Source of the DNA: Victivallis vadensis
GTDB taxonomy: Bacteria; Verrucomicrobiota; Lentisphaeria; Victivallales; Victivallaceae
Direction of reading: 5' to 3'
NCBI RefSeq assembly: GCF_003096415.1
Contig: NZ_QEKH01000035.1
Coordinates: 1 to 49,193, forward strand
DNA length: 49,193 nucleotides
Shown: one piece after another, positions 34,889 through 42,784 of the stretch
How positions within the stretch are numbered: position 1 is the stretch's first letter
How the letters are laid out: every line of letters begins with the position of its first letter
Program-made: the position numbers and the translations under genes
The notes under the pieces: model-generated
Seen by the model: the letters and a program-made list of their open reading frames with translations, nothing else
Database searches by the model: none
Told to the model about the DNA's origin: nothing

Positions 34889-34936
34889 CCTTATGAACGA
34901 TATTACCAAACCCGTCGGAATCGGACTTGGGTTTGC

Positions 34937-35240
34937 AATGTACTGACCAAGTGCGGACTTGCGACGCAACGTTACCGTAAACTGCCGCTGGAATTGATGG
35001 CTTATTATGTTGTTTGCCGTTCGCAGTATTCAGGCATTTCGTTGCAAGAGGTTATGCGCTGCATTCTTGAGGGCTTTGACTGGCTGAAGATAAAAATTCC
35101 TTGCGGCGAGCTCAAAGGGCGAGGAGGAATTTCCCGTGCCAGGAGCCGTTTTGGGTACAAGGTAATGCAATATTTGTTCGAGGATGTTTGTAACCCCACG
35201 GCCCTGCCGGATACCATACTTGAAATCGGCACACGTGCGA
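34937..35240 (+). pseudogene. IS4-family transposase remnant, N-terminal part only
   Basis: In one frame the sequence reads TQRYRKLPLELMAYYVV, SLQEVMRCILEGFDWL, GGISRARSRFGYKVM and LFEDVCNP, which matches the conserved N-terminal region of IS4-family transposases. No proper start precedes it, and after about 35240 the frame passes into unrelated sequence, so the DDE catalytic domain is absent. It is a dead relic lying against the recombinase fragment. Confidence 0.65.
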
Positions 35241-35267
35241 TTATTGGTGCCGCTCATGGATCCACGC

Positions 35268-35614
35268 TCAAAAAGAGAGAAAACTATTCCTTTCTGCGGT
35301 TATATTCAGGTAACTTCGCGTCGCGGCCAAAGACCGCTGACCAAGGATTTGTTGAATTTCGCTGAGTGCATAGTTGCTGCGGACAGCCAACTGATATCCC
35401 CAGGTTTTCTGGAGAGTCAGAAAGCCTACTTTTTCCTGCAATCCGCTTGAGGCCCAGATTCCTTGAGGAAAGCTGTTACATAGCCCTGCGACCAAGGCAG
35501 AACCGTCCCTGACAACCTGCGGGTTTCACTTTGGAACAGGCAGACATCATTTGCCGTTGCCGCAAGGAGTTGCTTGATCTCTCGGGCATCATCGCCGGAA
35601 ATTTTGATTAACAT
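35268..35614 (-). pseudogene. Tyrosine recombinase (phage-integrase family) remnant, frameshifted
   Basis: Read leftwards, an N-terminal piece (MLIKISGDDAREIKQLLAAT, in the frame ending at 35426) and a C-terminal piece (GLQEKVGFLTLQKTWGYQLA, EIQQILGQRSLAATRSYLNI) lie in different frames that cross around 35480-35495. The latter matches the H-x-LRKTWGYQ...LGH-SxxxTxxYL core of integrases, but the catalytic His/Arg of the first motif read T-LQ here and the central catalytic region is missing. The gene is inactive. Such relics often mark past integration events. Confidence 0.6.
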
Positions 35615-35816
35615 TTTGTTGCCGGCGGACACACAGCCCCGGGACAACAAGGGCGGCGAAAAGCAGTAGCCCGTTACCGGTCCGCAGCCGCTTTTTTCTT
35701 ATACCGATACAGACTTTCTTTGTATTACCTCCGGTCCCGTCCGGCCGGTCCGCTGCGGCTTTGGGCTGCTGTTTTTCAAAAAATTGCAGAAAAATCACTT
35801 TTTTTTCCAACACCTC
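35615..35816. other. Intergenic remnant region
   Basis: No frame with a ribosome binding site. The minus-strand frame 35589-35876 runs through the promoter of the next gene and is not accepted. Confidence 0.4.
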
Positions 35817-35845
35817 TTGCATCCTCCTGTATGATACAACATAAT
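35817..35845 (+). promoter_or_regulatory. Promoter of the GntR/LacI chimeric regulator gene
   Basis: TTGCAT (35817-35822) and CATAAT (35840-35845) are spaced 17 bp, 34 bp before the ATG. Confidence 0.55.
35828..35838. promoter_or_regulatory. Palindromic operator inside the regulator's own promoter
   Basis: TGTATGATACA is a perfect 5-1-5 palindrome within the promoter spacer. ATACA recurs at 35844-35848 and 35861-35865, giving phased half-sites. The probable ligand is the GntR-type HTH protein encoded next, acting on its own promoter. Confidence 0.5.
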
Positions 35846-35879
35846 ACAAGAAAAAAATAAATACAGGAGTGAACACCTG

Positions 35880-36944
35880 ATGAGTCAGGCCGCTTTGAAA
35901 TCAGATACGCTGCACGAAAATCTCGTGCGGGAGCTGAGCCGGATGGCGCCCGGCGAGAAATTCATGACCGTCCGGGATATCATGCGCCGCTACAACGTCA
36001 GCCAGCTGATCGTCGACCGCGCGGTCAACCGCCTCTGCGAGGACGGCAAGCTGGTTTCCTTCGCCCGGCGCGGACTTTTCGTGCCGCAGTTCGTCCGCCC
36101 CGCTCCGGCGGAACAGCCGACGCTGCTGGTTGCGGTGCCGGACTGGGTATCGCCGGACATCGACGAAATCAAGGCAGAACTCGAACGCCTCTCTCCGCTC
36201 CACCCGGAAACCCGCCTGCTGCTGCACCGCTTCGACTACCGGTACGCAATTCCGCCAGAACTGCCGCTGGCCGCCGAGAACGTCCGGTTGCTGCTGCTGA
36301 TGCCGGGGCGGGTTGATACGCTTGAGGCACGCGACATCGAGGCGCTGAACATCTTCCGGCAGAACGGTCCGGTAATGGTACTGTGCCACCACCTCAACAA
36401 TTTCAACGTGCCCTCGGTCGGGCTGGATGATATGTTCGCGGGCAACTGCGCCGCCCACCATCTATACCACGCCGGACACCGTAAAATCGCCGTCCTGATG
36501 AGCGAACCGCAGAGCAGCGTGATCATCGACCGGGTCAACGGCGTGCTGAACTACGCCCGGCTCCACGGGATGCAGGCCGAATTGATCGACTGCGAAATCC
36601 CCGGCGGCGAAGTGCCGCTGGAACGGGTCTACCGGAAAATGAGCCGGATCATCGAACAGGGCTTCGACTTCACCGCGCTGGCGGGAGTGTCGGGCGATTC
36701 GCTCGCGGGGGCCTTGAACGCCTGCCACAACCACGGCCTTGCGATTCCGGCGCAACTGAGCATCGTGACCATCGGCAATCTCCGCACCACCGAACTCTTT
36801 TATCCGCCGCTCGATACGATCTGCGTCGGCATCGGCCGCCAGGTCTCCGACGCGGTGGAACAACTGCTGGCCGGCAAAAACGAAAGCGTGCTTGTCCCCC
36901 CTGAGCTGGTAAAACGCGGTTCGGTCCGGATCATTTCTGAATAA
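35880..36944 (+). CDS. GntR-HTH / LacI-type sensor chimeric transcriptional regulator
   Basis: A 354-residue protein. Residues about 8-68 are a GntR-type winged helix (TVRDIMRRYNVSQLIVDRAVNRL, GKLVSFARRGLFVP). The rest is a LacI/RbsB-like sugar-binding domain (GPVMVLCHHLNNF, AHHLYHAGHRKIAVLM, AGVSGDSLAGALN, SIVTIGN). This AraR-like arrangement senses a sugar to release DNA. AGGAG lies about 10 nt before the ATG. A palindromic site in its own promoter suggests autoregulation; the pseudopilin and secreted hydrolase directly downstream are the likely targets. Confidence 0.88.
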   Translation: MSQAALKSDTLHENLVRELSRMAPGEKFMTVRDIMRRYNVSQLIVDRAVNRLCEDGKLVSFARRGLFVPQFVRPAPAEQPTLLVAVPDWVSPDIDEIKAELERLSPLHPETRLLLHRFDYRYAIPPELPLAAENVRLLLLMPGRVDTLEARDIEALNIFRQNGPVMVLCHHLNNFNVPSVGLDDMFAGNCAAHHLYHAGHRKIAVLMSEPQSSVIIDRVNGVLNYARLHGMQAELIDCEIPGGEVPLERVYRKMSRIIEQGFDFTALAGVSGDSLAGALNACHNHGLAIPAQLSIVTIGNLRTTELFYPPLDTICVGIGRQVSDAVEQLLAGKNESVLVPPELVKRGSVRIISE

Positions 36945-36971
36945 TCCAACCTTTAAAAAAGGAGTTTTACC

Positions 36972-37709
36972 ATGCAACAGATACGCTTCATTCCTCCCCG
37001 TAAACATAATTTTACTCTTATTGAGCTGCTCGTGGTGATCGCTATTATCGCGATCCTCGCGGCGATGCTGCTGCCGGCGCTGAACAAGGCGCGGGAATCC
37101 GCGCAGAAGATCAACTGCACCAGCCGCCTGAATCAGTGCCTGAAAGCCGAACAACTGTACAGCAACGACTTCCGGGACTATTACTACGTCCACGGCATGT
37201 TCAACGGCGACGCTCCGCACAGCTACTGGAATTCGGTTCTGATCCACTCCGGCTATCTGAACCGCAAGGTGGTCAGCTGCCCCGGCTCCAAGCCTAAAAC
37301 CGGCGCGGACGAGATTGGCTGGCCGGAAGCGAGTTACGGAATTTTCCGCTTCGACTTCGGCGGCAGCGCCGGCGATCCGCGCGGACCGTGGAGCAAGGAT
37401 TACGAAGAGGAACTCGGCAATTACAACATCCGGGTCGTCTCCGGAGGCATCGAGGGCTATTTCATGACGCTCGCCAAGATGAAAGCGCCGACCCGCACCC
37501 CGGTTTTCGCCGACGTGCGCAAGCTGAACGGCGAAGGATTCATGGCATTCAATCCGCGTTATTTCCACCCTGAATCCGCCACGGCGCTCGCACATTCGCA
37601 GGCCGCCAATATCGCGTATGCCGACGGCCATGTCGCGTCACGCGGACTCAACGAACTGCGAAGCGAAGGCTTCACCCAGTTCGTACTCGGCAACGGCCGC
37701 ATCCAATAA
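36972..37709 (+). CDS. Pseudopilin-like protein with prepilin N-terminal methylation motif
   Basis: A 245-residue protein with a 15-residue leader ([13 protein letters not shown]) before [16 protein letters not shown] and [10 protein letters not shown]. The C-terminal [13 protein letters not shown] is an exact H-X9-DG motif. The -1 residue at the expected peptidase site is Asn, not Gly. AAGGAG lies 8 nt upstream of the ATG. It is 27 bp after the regulator and 23 bp before the secreted hydrolase, so the three form one transcript. Its function beyond export and assembly of a pseudopilin is unknown. Confidence 0.88.
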   Translation: MQQIRFIPPRKHNFTLIELLVVIAIIAILAAMLLPALNKARESAQKINCTSRLNQCLKAEQLYSNDFRDYYYVHGMFNGDAPHSYWNSVLIHSGYLNRKVVSCPGSKPKTGADEIGWPEASYGIFRFDFGGSAGDPRGPWSKDYEEELGNYNIRVVSGGIEGYFMTLAKMKAPTRTPVFADVRKLNGEGFMAFNPRYFHPESATALAHSQAANIAYADGHVASRGLNELRSEGFTQFVLGNGRIQ

Positions 37710-37732
37710 CCTCACTACCCAAAGGAATCATC

Positions 37733-39913
37733 ATGTTCAAACCGACTCTTTTCGCGGCGGTCCTGCTGGCCGGCGGCGTTCTCACTGCATTGGAATTGAC
37801 TCCTTCGGCGGACACCGCGGTCTATGCGCCCGGCGAACCCGTCCGTTTCACCGTCAGTAAACTTCCGGCAAACGGCAGGGCCGCCTACCGCGTGATCGAC
37901 TTCGACCGCAAGACCGTCAGAAACGGCGAAACCGCCCCCGGCAATCTGGAATTCACCGGCCTGCCGCGCGGCTGGTACGAGCTTCAGGCAGAAACGGTCG
38001 GCAATGCCGGTGAAAAAGCGCGCTATCCCTTCGCCGTGATCCCGGAATTCGACCGCTCCCAAACCGACTGGGAAAAAAATCAGTTCGGCGTGATGGTCGC
38101 GCCGCACACCCGCTATCCGCTGGCCCATCGTGATTTCGACGCGAAATTCATGGAACGGATCGGCGTCCGGTGGGTCCGTACCCACCGCCTGAACTGGATT
38201 CAGATTCAGCCCGACGAACACAAAGCCCCCGACTGGGCCACTGCCGACCGGGAGGTCGAAATCTACAAAAAACGCGGGCTTTCCATCGTCGCGACCACGG
38301 CCTGGCCGTTCCCGGCCTGGGCTTCCAGCGGACGCGGCACCCAAATCGACGCCTACTACCTCGACAAGATGTTTCCGGCGGACAAGTACATCGAGCAGAC
38401 GAAGAAATTCCATACCGAACTCGCCCGGCGCTACGGCGACAAGGTCGATTACTGGGAGATCGGCAACGAGATCGACGCCGAAAACTTCTGGATCGGCCGT
38501 TACAAACATCAGGGCGACAAGGCCGCGATCATGCAGGATTACATCGAGTTTTACATCATGATCGCCAAGGCGCTGCGGGCCGGAGCCCCCGCCGCCAAAA
38601 TCGGCCCGAACACCACCGGCAGCGCGCCCGACGGCAACACCTACCGCGACTGGCTGAACGTCTTTCTGCAGAACCCGGAAGCGCGCAAACAGATGGATTA
38701 CTTCTCCACGCACTACTTCCCGAGCGTCCCCGAAATCCGCAAAGTGCTTGCCCGGTACGGCAAAGGCGACGTGGACATCATCTTCACCGAAATCGGCGGC
38801 ATGGCGCACTCCTACCGCAAGGTGCCGACCTGGGAGGAGACCTGCCGCAACATCCGCATCACCTGCACCCACTACGCGACCCAGCTTCAGGCCGGCGGCA
38901 AGGCGCTGTGCAAGTTCCTGCTGCGCGACATTCCCGAACTGCCGCCGCAGGGCTGGATCGCCGGAATGCTCGAAGGCGACTTCAAGCTGCGTCCCGAATA
39001 CGTCGCTTTCGCAACGCTGATCCGGGAAATCGGCGATGCCGATCCGGCGGGACGGATCAACATCACCCGGCGTTCCGACAAAGGCTGGTTGCACGGCTTC
39101 CGTTTCCGCCGCGGCGGCAAGACGCTGACGCTGGTGATCCTGAACGACGCCCCGAAAGCGGCCGTCACCCTCGACTCCGCCTCAAAAGAACTGCGCGTGA
39201 TCGATATGATGGGGCGCGAAACCACGCAGATTCCGCAGAACGGCAAACTGGTTCTGGAGATGGATTCCGACCGGCCGCTGCTGATCGAAGGCGATATCTC
39301 CGGCGAACCGGGCGAAGGCCGGGACCCGGAACCGGTGCTGGTTCAGGAGATCAATGTGAAATGCAACGGCGACTTCGAAATGCCGGTGCGCGGCGCCACC
39401 ATTCCTTACTGGCATCTCGGCTATGACACCGGCAAGGGCACTCCGGAACAGGTCGGCTTTCTGGTTTCCGTCGACGACAAGGTCAAACACTCCGGGCGGC
39501 AAGCCCTGAAGATCCATGCGGAAAAACGGACCGGCTTCTATGCAGTCTGTCATACGATGACCGTTCCCAAGCTGAAGCTCGGACAATATATGGTCGTTAC
39601 CTACCGCTGGTGGGCCAAGGGCGAAAAAATCGACAGCATCGACAAAGCCAGCTTCGCGCCGTCGCTGTCGATGCGCCGCAAGGACAACAGCCGCATCCAC
39701 TGGCGGGACGGAGACTTCGAGCGCGGCACCTTCGACTGGATGGCGGGCGAACAGGTCCGTAAGTACGAACAGAACGATTTTCCGCCCGATTTCAACCACT
39801 TCTCCCTGGAATTCTACCTCGGGAAGTCGACCGGAACCCTCTGGCTGGACGATGTGAGCATCAACATCAAGGTGATGCAGCGCGGCGCTTCCGAAGCCAG
39901 ATATCTCAAGTAA
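37733..39913 (+). CDS. Secreted GH39-like multidomain glycoside hydrolase
   Basis: A 726-residue exported enzyme. A signal peptide (1 to about 19) is followed by an immunoglobulin-like domain (about 20-105), then a TIM barrel (about 110-430) with VRWVRTHRLNW, WEIGNEID (acid/base E246) and IIFTEIGG (nucleophile E353). Beta domains follow, the last (about 540-726) looking like a carbohydrate-binding jelly roll (GDFEMPVRG, GRQALKIHAE, LWLDDVSI). Catalytic pairing is that of clan A, nearest to family 39. AAAGGAA lies 5 nt before the ATG. It would attack polysaccharide outside the cell under control of the upstream regulator. Confidence 0.75.
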   Translation: MFKPTLFAAVLLAGGVLTALELTPSADTAVYAPGEPVRFTVSKLPANGRAAYRVIDFDRKTVRNGETAPGNLEFTGLPRGWYELQAETVGNAGEKARYPFAVIPEFDRSQTDWEKNQFGVMVAPHTRYPLAHRDFDAKFMERIGVRWVRTHRLNWIQIQPDEHKAPDWATADREVEIYKKRGLSIVATTAWPFPAWASSGRGTQIDAYYLDKMFPADKYIEQTKKFHTELARRYGDKVDYWEIGNEIDAENFWIGRYKHQGDKAAIMQDYIEFYIMIAKALRAGAPAAKIGPNTTGSAPDGNTYRDWLNVFLQNPEARKQMDYFSTHYFPSVPEIRKVLARYGKGDVDIIFTEIGGMAHSYRKVPTWEETCRNIRITCTHYATQLQAGGKALCKFLLRDIPELPPQGWIAGMLEGDFKLRPEYVAFATLIREIGDADPAGRINITRRSDKGWLHGFRFRRGGKTLTLVILNDAPKAAVTLDSASKELRVIDMMGRETTQIPQNGKLVLEMDSDRPLLIEGDISGEPGEGRDPEPVLVQEINVKCNGDFEMPVRGATIPYWHLGYDTGKGTPEQVGFLVSVDDKVKHSGRQALKIHAEKRTGFYAVCHTMTVPKLKLGQYMVVTYRWWAKGEKIDSIDKASFAPSLSMRRKDNSRIHWRDGDFERGTFDWMAGEQVRKYEQNDFPPDFNHFSLEFYLGKSTGTLWLDDVSINIKVMQRGASEARYLK

Positions 39914-39928
39914 CCATATCCCAATAAC

Positions 39929-39963
39929 CATCCGGCGGATGCGGCAGCCGTATCCGCCGGATG
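39929..39963 (+). terminator. Strong hairpin after the secreted hydrolase
   Basis: CATCCGGCGGAT and ATCCGCCGGATG form a perfect 12-bp stem with an 11-nt loop, 15 bp past the stop. No T-tract follows, so it may protect the 3' end or limit read-through to the SGNH gene. Confidence 0.5.
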
Positions 39964-40041
39964 GCTGAAAAATACCGCCTCCGGCTGGACTTTTCACCAA
40001 TTCGGCAGTACATTTCCTGAAATTCAGGAGGACATTTTCTT

Positions 40042-40734
40042 ATGGATCAGATTCACCGGAAGTATGAACTGCCGCACACCAGCCGCCGCCGCGAGGAAAT
40101 CGAGTGGTCGATCCACTACGCGTTCAACGCGGGGGACCGTACCCTGCCGCGCGTGCTGCTGGTCGGGGATTCAATCTGCAACGGCTACCACGCGCAGGTG
40201 CGCGAGCGGCTGCTCGGCATCGCGAACGTGACCTTCTGGGCAAGCTCCAAATGCGTGACCGATCCGGACTACCTCCGCGAACTGGAATTCATTCTTGAGG
40301 AGTATCCGCTTGACCTGATTCACTTCAACAACGGCCTCCACAGCCTGACCACCGACCGCGCCGAATGGGAAGCGGCGCTGCGCAACACCTTCCGGATGAT
40401 CCTCGACAAGCTGCCGGGAATCCGGCTGATGTGGTGCGCCAGCACTCCGCTGACCGATCCTGAACTGACCGCTCAAGCGGTCGAACTCAATGCGATCGGT
40501 GCACGGGTTGCCGCGGAATTCAATCTGCCGGCCGACGACCTGTTCAGTGTGATGAATCCGCTGGACCGCAAGGAATTCTGGTGCGACAAATACCACTTCA
40601 CACCGGCAGCGAAAGAGCTGCAGGGCGATGCGATTACCCAAGCCCTGAAGCCTTTCCTGAATACAACCGGGAACGCCGATCCGGAAGCCTTCCGGCGCGG
40701 CACCGAAACCGGCCCGGACGGTGCATTGAATTAA
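40042..40734 (+). CDS. SGNH/GDSL-family hydrolase (probable esterase)
   Basis: A 230-residue soluble protein without a signal peptide. Block I is LLVGDSICNGY with nucleophile S44. A block III-like segment is HFNNGLHS, with Asn-Gly replacing the usual GxND order. The catalytic dyad D182-x2-H185 is in CDKYHFTP. Members remove acetyl or other acyl groups from sugars. AGGAGG lies about 10 nt before the ATG. The start gene of this locus is the regulator at 35880, so deacetylation of a taken-up glycan is a reasonable role. The stop codon overlaps, on the opposite strand, the stop of the ligase-like gene (TTAA at 40731-40734). Confidence 0.75.
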   Translation: MDQIHRKYELPHTSRRREEIEWSIHYAFNAGDRTLPRVLLVGDSICNGYHAQVRERLLGIANVTFWASSKCVTDPDYLRELEFILEEYPLDLIHFNNGLHSLTTDRAEWEAALRNTFRMILDKLPGIRLMWCASTPLTDPELTAQAVELNAIGARVAAEFNLPADDLFSVMNPLDRKEFWCDKYHFTPAAKELQGDAITQALKPFLNTTGNADPEAFRRGTETGPDGALN

Positions 40735-41978
40735 TAGCGGCTCACTTCGGCGGCGGTCTCCGCCTCGAAATGCACATAGCGCCCGACATAGATTTTCCGG
40801 GTGCGCTCCGGCAGCGGCATATTTTCCGGCGGCGCGGCCAACTGCAGCTCATACGCCTCCAGCCGGTCCGCCCAGTCGGCGGCGCGGCCGAACAGCAGTA
40901 CGCTCCGGCAGAGCGACGCGGGCGGCGGCTCCACTTTCTCCGCCCATGAGTCGAGCGGGATCTCCGCCCCCTGCCCCGGCAGGTTGCGGCGGATGAACTC
41001 CGCGACTTCCCCCGCCGTCCACTCCCGGTCATACAGCGCCAGCACCGGATCATTCCCGCGCAGCCGCAGCATCAGCACGCCGTCCGCCCGGAACAGTTCC
41101 GGCGCACTCCCGTCGCGCATTCCCCACCCGGCAATCCAGATTGCGGCGACCACGGCGACCGCCGCCCCGGCCGCCGCCAGCAGACGGCGGCGCGACACTT
41201 TCGGCAGCCACAGCAGCACCACGGCGGCGCAGAATCCGAGCAGCAGCAGCCACGACAGCAGCCAGTTCAACAGCGGCAGGGTGCCGAACGAATAAAAATC
41301 GAACAGCAGCGGCCAGTCAAAGCAGCTCGCCAGCGTCGCGGAGACCAGCGTACCGACTACCGCGCACCACAGCGCCGGCCGGAACGGTTCCGAACGGCGC
41401 GGAAGCCGGAACAGCGCGACCAGAACCGCAAACACATAAAGCACTCCCGGCACCGCGCCGAATTCGACCAGCCAGGTCAGGTGGGAATTCACCAGCGTGC
41501 GGCACACGATGCCGGAACCTTCCGGCAGCAGGAACTCCGACACGATCCGTCCCGAATCCCCCAGCCCGCAGCCGCCGGGCAGCAGCGAAAACAGTTCCGC
41601 CCCGCCCCGCCAGATCACCGGACGGTTGGTCAGCGCCCGGTCGATCCCGAAGCGGCCGAGCATCCCGGAGAGCGCGAACGCCGCCACCAGCACCACCAGC
41701 GCCGCAAGGCCGTATTTCAGGAAGCGACGGCCGTAGAAGCAGCAGAAAAAAACCATTTCCATCACCAGCACCGCCATGCCGGTGCGCGAACCGGTCAGCG
41801 CCAGCGCCGCGATCAATCCCGCCGCGGCGATGCCCGCCACGACCTTCGGCCGGCGCCCCGGCCGGTTGAAAAGCGGCCACAGCAGCGGAAACAGCAGGGT
41901 AATCAGCGCGGCGGCATGGTTCGGGTTGTAGAAGCCGAAGCCCCAGCGCACAATGCCGTCGCTGGTGAATTCCATCAT
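40731..41978 (-). CDS. O-antigen-ligase-like membrane protein, N-terminally short
   Basis: A 415-residue protein with about eight to ten helices in the first 300 residues and a soluble C-terminus (about 315-415). It opens almost directly with FYNPNHAAALITLLFPLL and continues with LALTGSRTGMAVL and NSHLTWLVEFGAV, motifs of the Wzy_C/O-antigen ligase/polymerase family (PF04932). Normal members have several helices before the NPNH motif; here they are missing. The ATG at 41976-41978 overlaps the TGA of the esterase gene (ATGA). It may need a partner for the missing helices, or be a distinct short branch. Function: transfer or polymerisation of a lipid-linked glycan. Confidence 0.6.
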   Translation of the reverse strand: MMEFTSDGIVRWGFGFYNPNHAAALITLLFPLLWPLFNRPGRRPKVVAGIAAAGLIAALALTGSRTGMAVLVMEMVFFCCFYGRRFLKYGLAALVVLVAAFALSGMLGRFGIDRALTNRPVIWRGGAELFSLLPGGCGLGDSGRIVSEFLLPEGSGIVCRTLVNSHLTWLVEFGAVPGVLYVFAVLVALFRLPRRSEPFRPALWCAVVGTLVSATLASCFDWPLLFDFYSFGTLPLLNWLLSWLLLLGFCAAVVLLWLPKVSRRRLLAAAGAAVAVVAAIWIAGWGMRDGSAPELFRADGVLMLRLRGNDPVLALYDREWTAGEVAEFIRRNLPGQGAEIPLDSWAEKVEPPPASLCRSVLLFGRAADWADRLEAYELQLAAPPENMPLPERTRKIYVGRYVHFEAETAAEVSRY

Positions 41979-42784
41979 GGCCTGACCAGTCCTTTTATTT
42001 TCTCCGACAGGTAGTTGCGATACTCCGGATCGATCGACTCCGCCTGACTGACCGGATAGACGATCCCGCTCTCGTCGTCGGCGACGAAACGCGGCGGCAC
42101 CCGGTCCAGCCACTCCGCGAAAAAGGTCCGGGCGACCTCCAGCACTTTCGGGTTCAATTCGTGACCGCCGGGCAGCGTCAGCCAGAGCAGCCGCCCGCCC
42201 TTTTCGCGGTAGTTGAATGCGAACGTCCGGGAGATTTCAAAGCGGACGTCGTCCCCCAGCCCGCAGCTCAGCAGCGCCGGAGCCGGACGGGTGAACTTGT
42301 TCCCCCTGAACGGGAAATAGACGCCGCAGCCATGTGCGCCCCACGCCCCCACTCGGTGCGGCGCGTAGTTATAGAACAGGTTCGCGCACTGGCCTCCGGC
42401 GGAGTAACCGAAATAGAGCAGCTGCTTTTGCGGGACTCCGTATTTTTTTTCGACCCGCGCCACGGCATTGAACAGCGCGCGGCCCGACCACTTCTCCGGC
42501 TCCCAATAGTCGTCGTTGAAGAAAGATGGCGCGAGCAGGACCAGCCCGTAACGGTCGGCCAGCCGGTCGAACCGGTAGGCTTTCAGGGTCTGGGCGGCTT
42601 TCCAGTTGCGCCCGCCGAACAGCACCATGATCCGGCTTTGCGGCGTGATCCGCTCCGGCAGCCGGACCGCGAATTCGAGCCGGCGGTTATTCGGCGCAGA
42701 GGTGGCAACGGTGAAGGTTTCCACTTTGGCGGCTCCGGCGCAAAATGCGGCAACCAGCACAAGCAAACAGAAAAGACGGATCAT
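41975..42784 (-). CDS. Secreted alpha/beta-hydrolase (esterase), paralogue of the upstream gene
   Basis: A 269-residue protein with a signal peptide (1-19). It has the alpha/beta-hydrolase fold with a poly-hydroxybutyrate-depolymerase/feruloyl-esterase-like core: IMVLFGGRNW (oxyanion strand), YFGYSAGGQ with nucleophile S128, and LPGGHELNP with the catalytic His. Shared segments with the next gene (FGGRN, DDYWEPEKWSG, LLYFGYSAGG) show recent duplication. The ATG at 42782-42784 overlaps the TGA of that paralogue. A role in removing acyl groups from an exported or external glycan is likely. Confidence 0.7.
   Translation of the reverse strand: MIRLFCLLVLVAAFCAGAAKVETFTVATSAPNNRRLEFAVRLPERITPQSRIMVLFGGRNWKAAQTLKAYRFDRLADRYGLVLLAPSFFNDDYWEPEKWSGRALFNAVARVEKKYGVPQKQLLYFGYSAGGQCANLFYNYAPHRVGAWGAHGCGVYFPFRGNKFTRPAPALLSCGLGDDVRFEISRTFAFNYREKGGRLLWLTLPGGHELNPKVLEVARTFFAEWLDRVPPRFVADDESGIVYPVSQAESIDPEYRNYLSEKIKGLVRP

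Noticed and set aside
35589-35876. 95-codon minus-strand frame
   Set aside because: It crosses the promoter and operator of the regulator gene and lacks a protein-like sequence.
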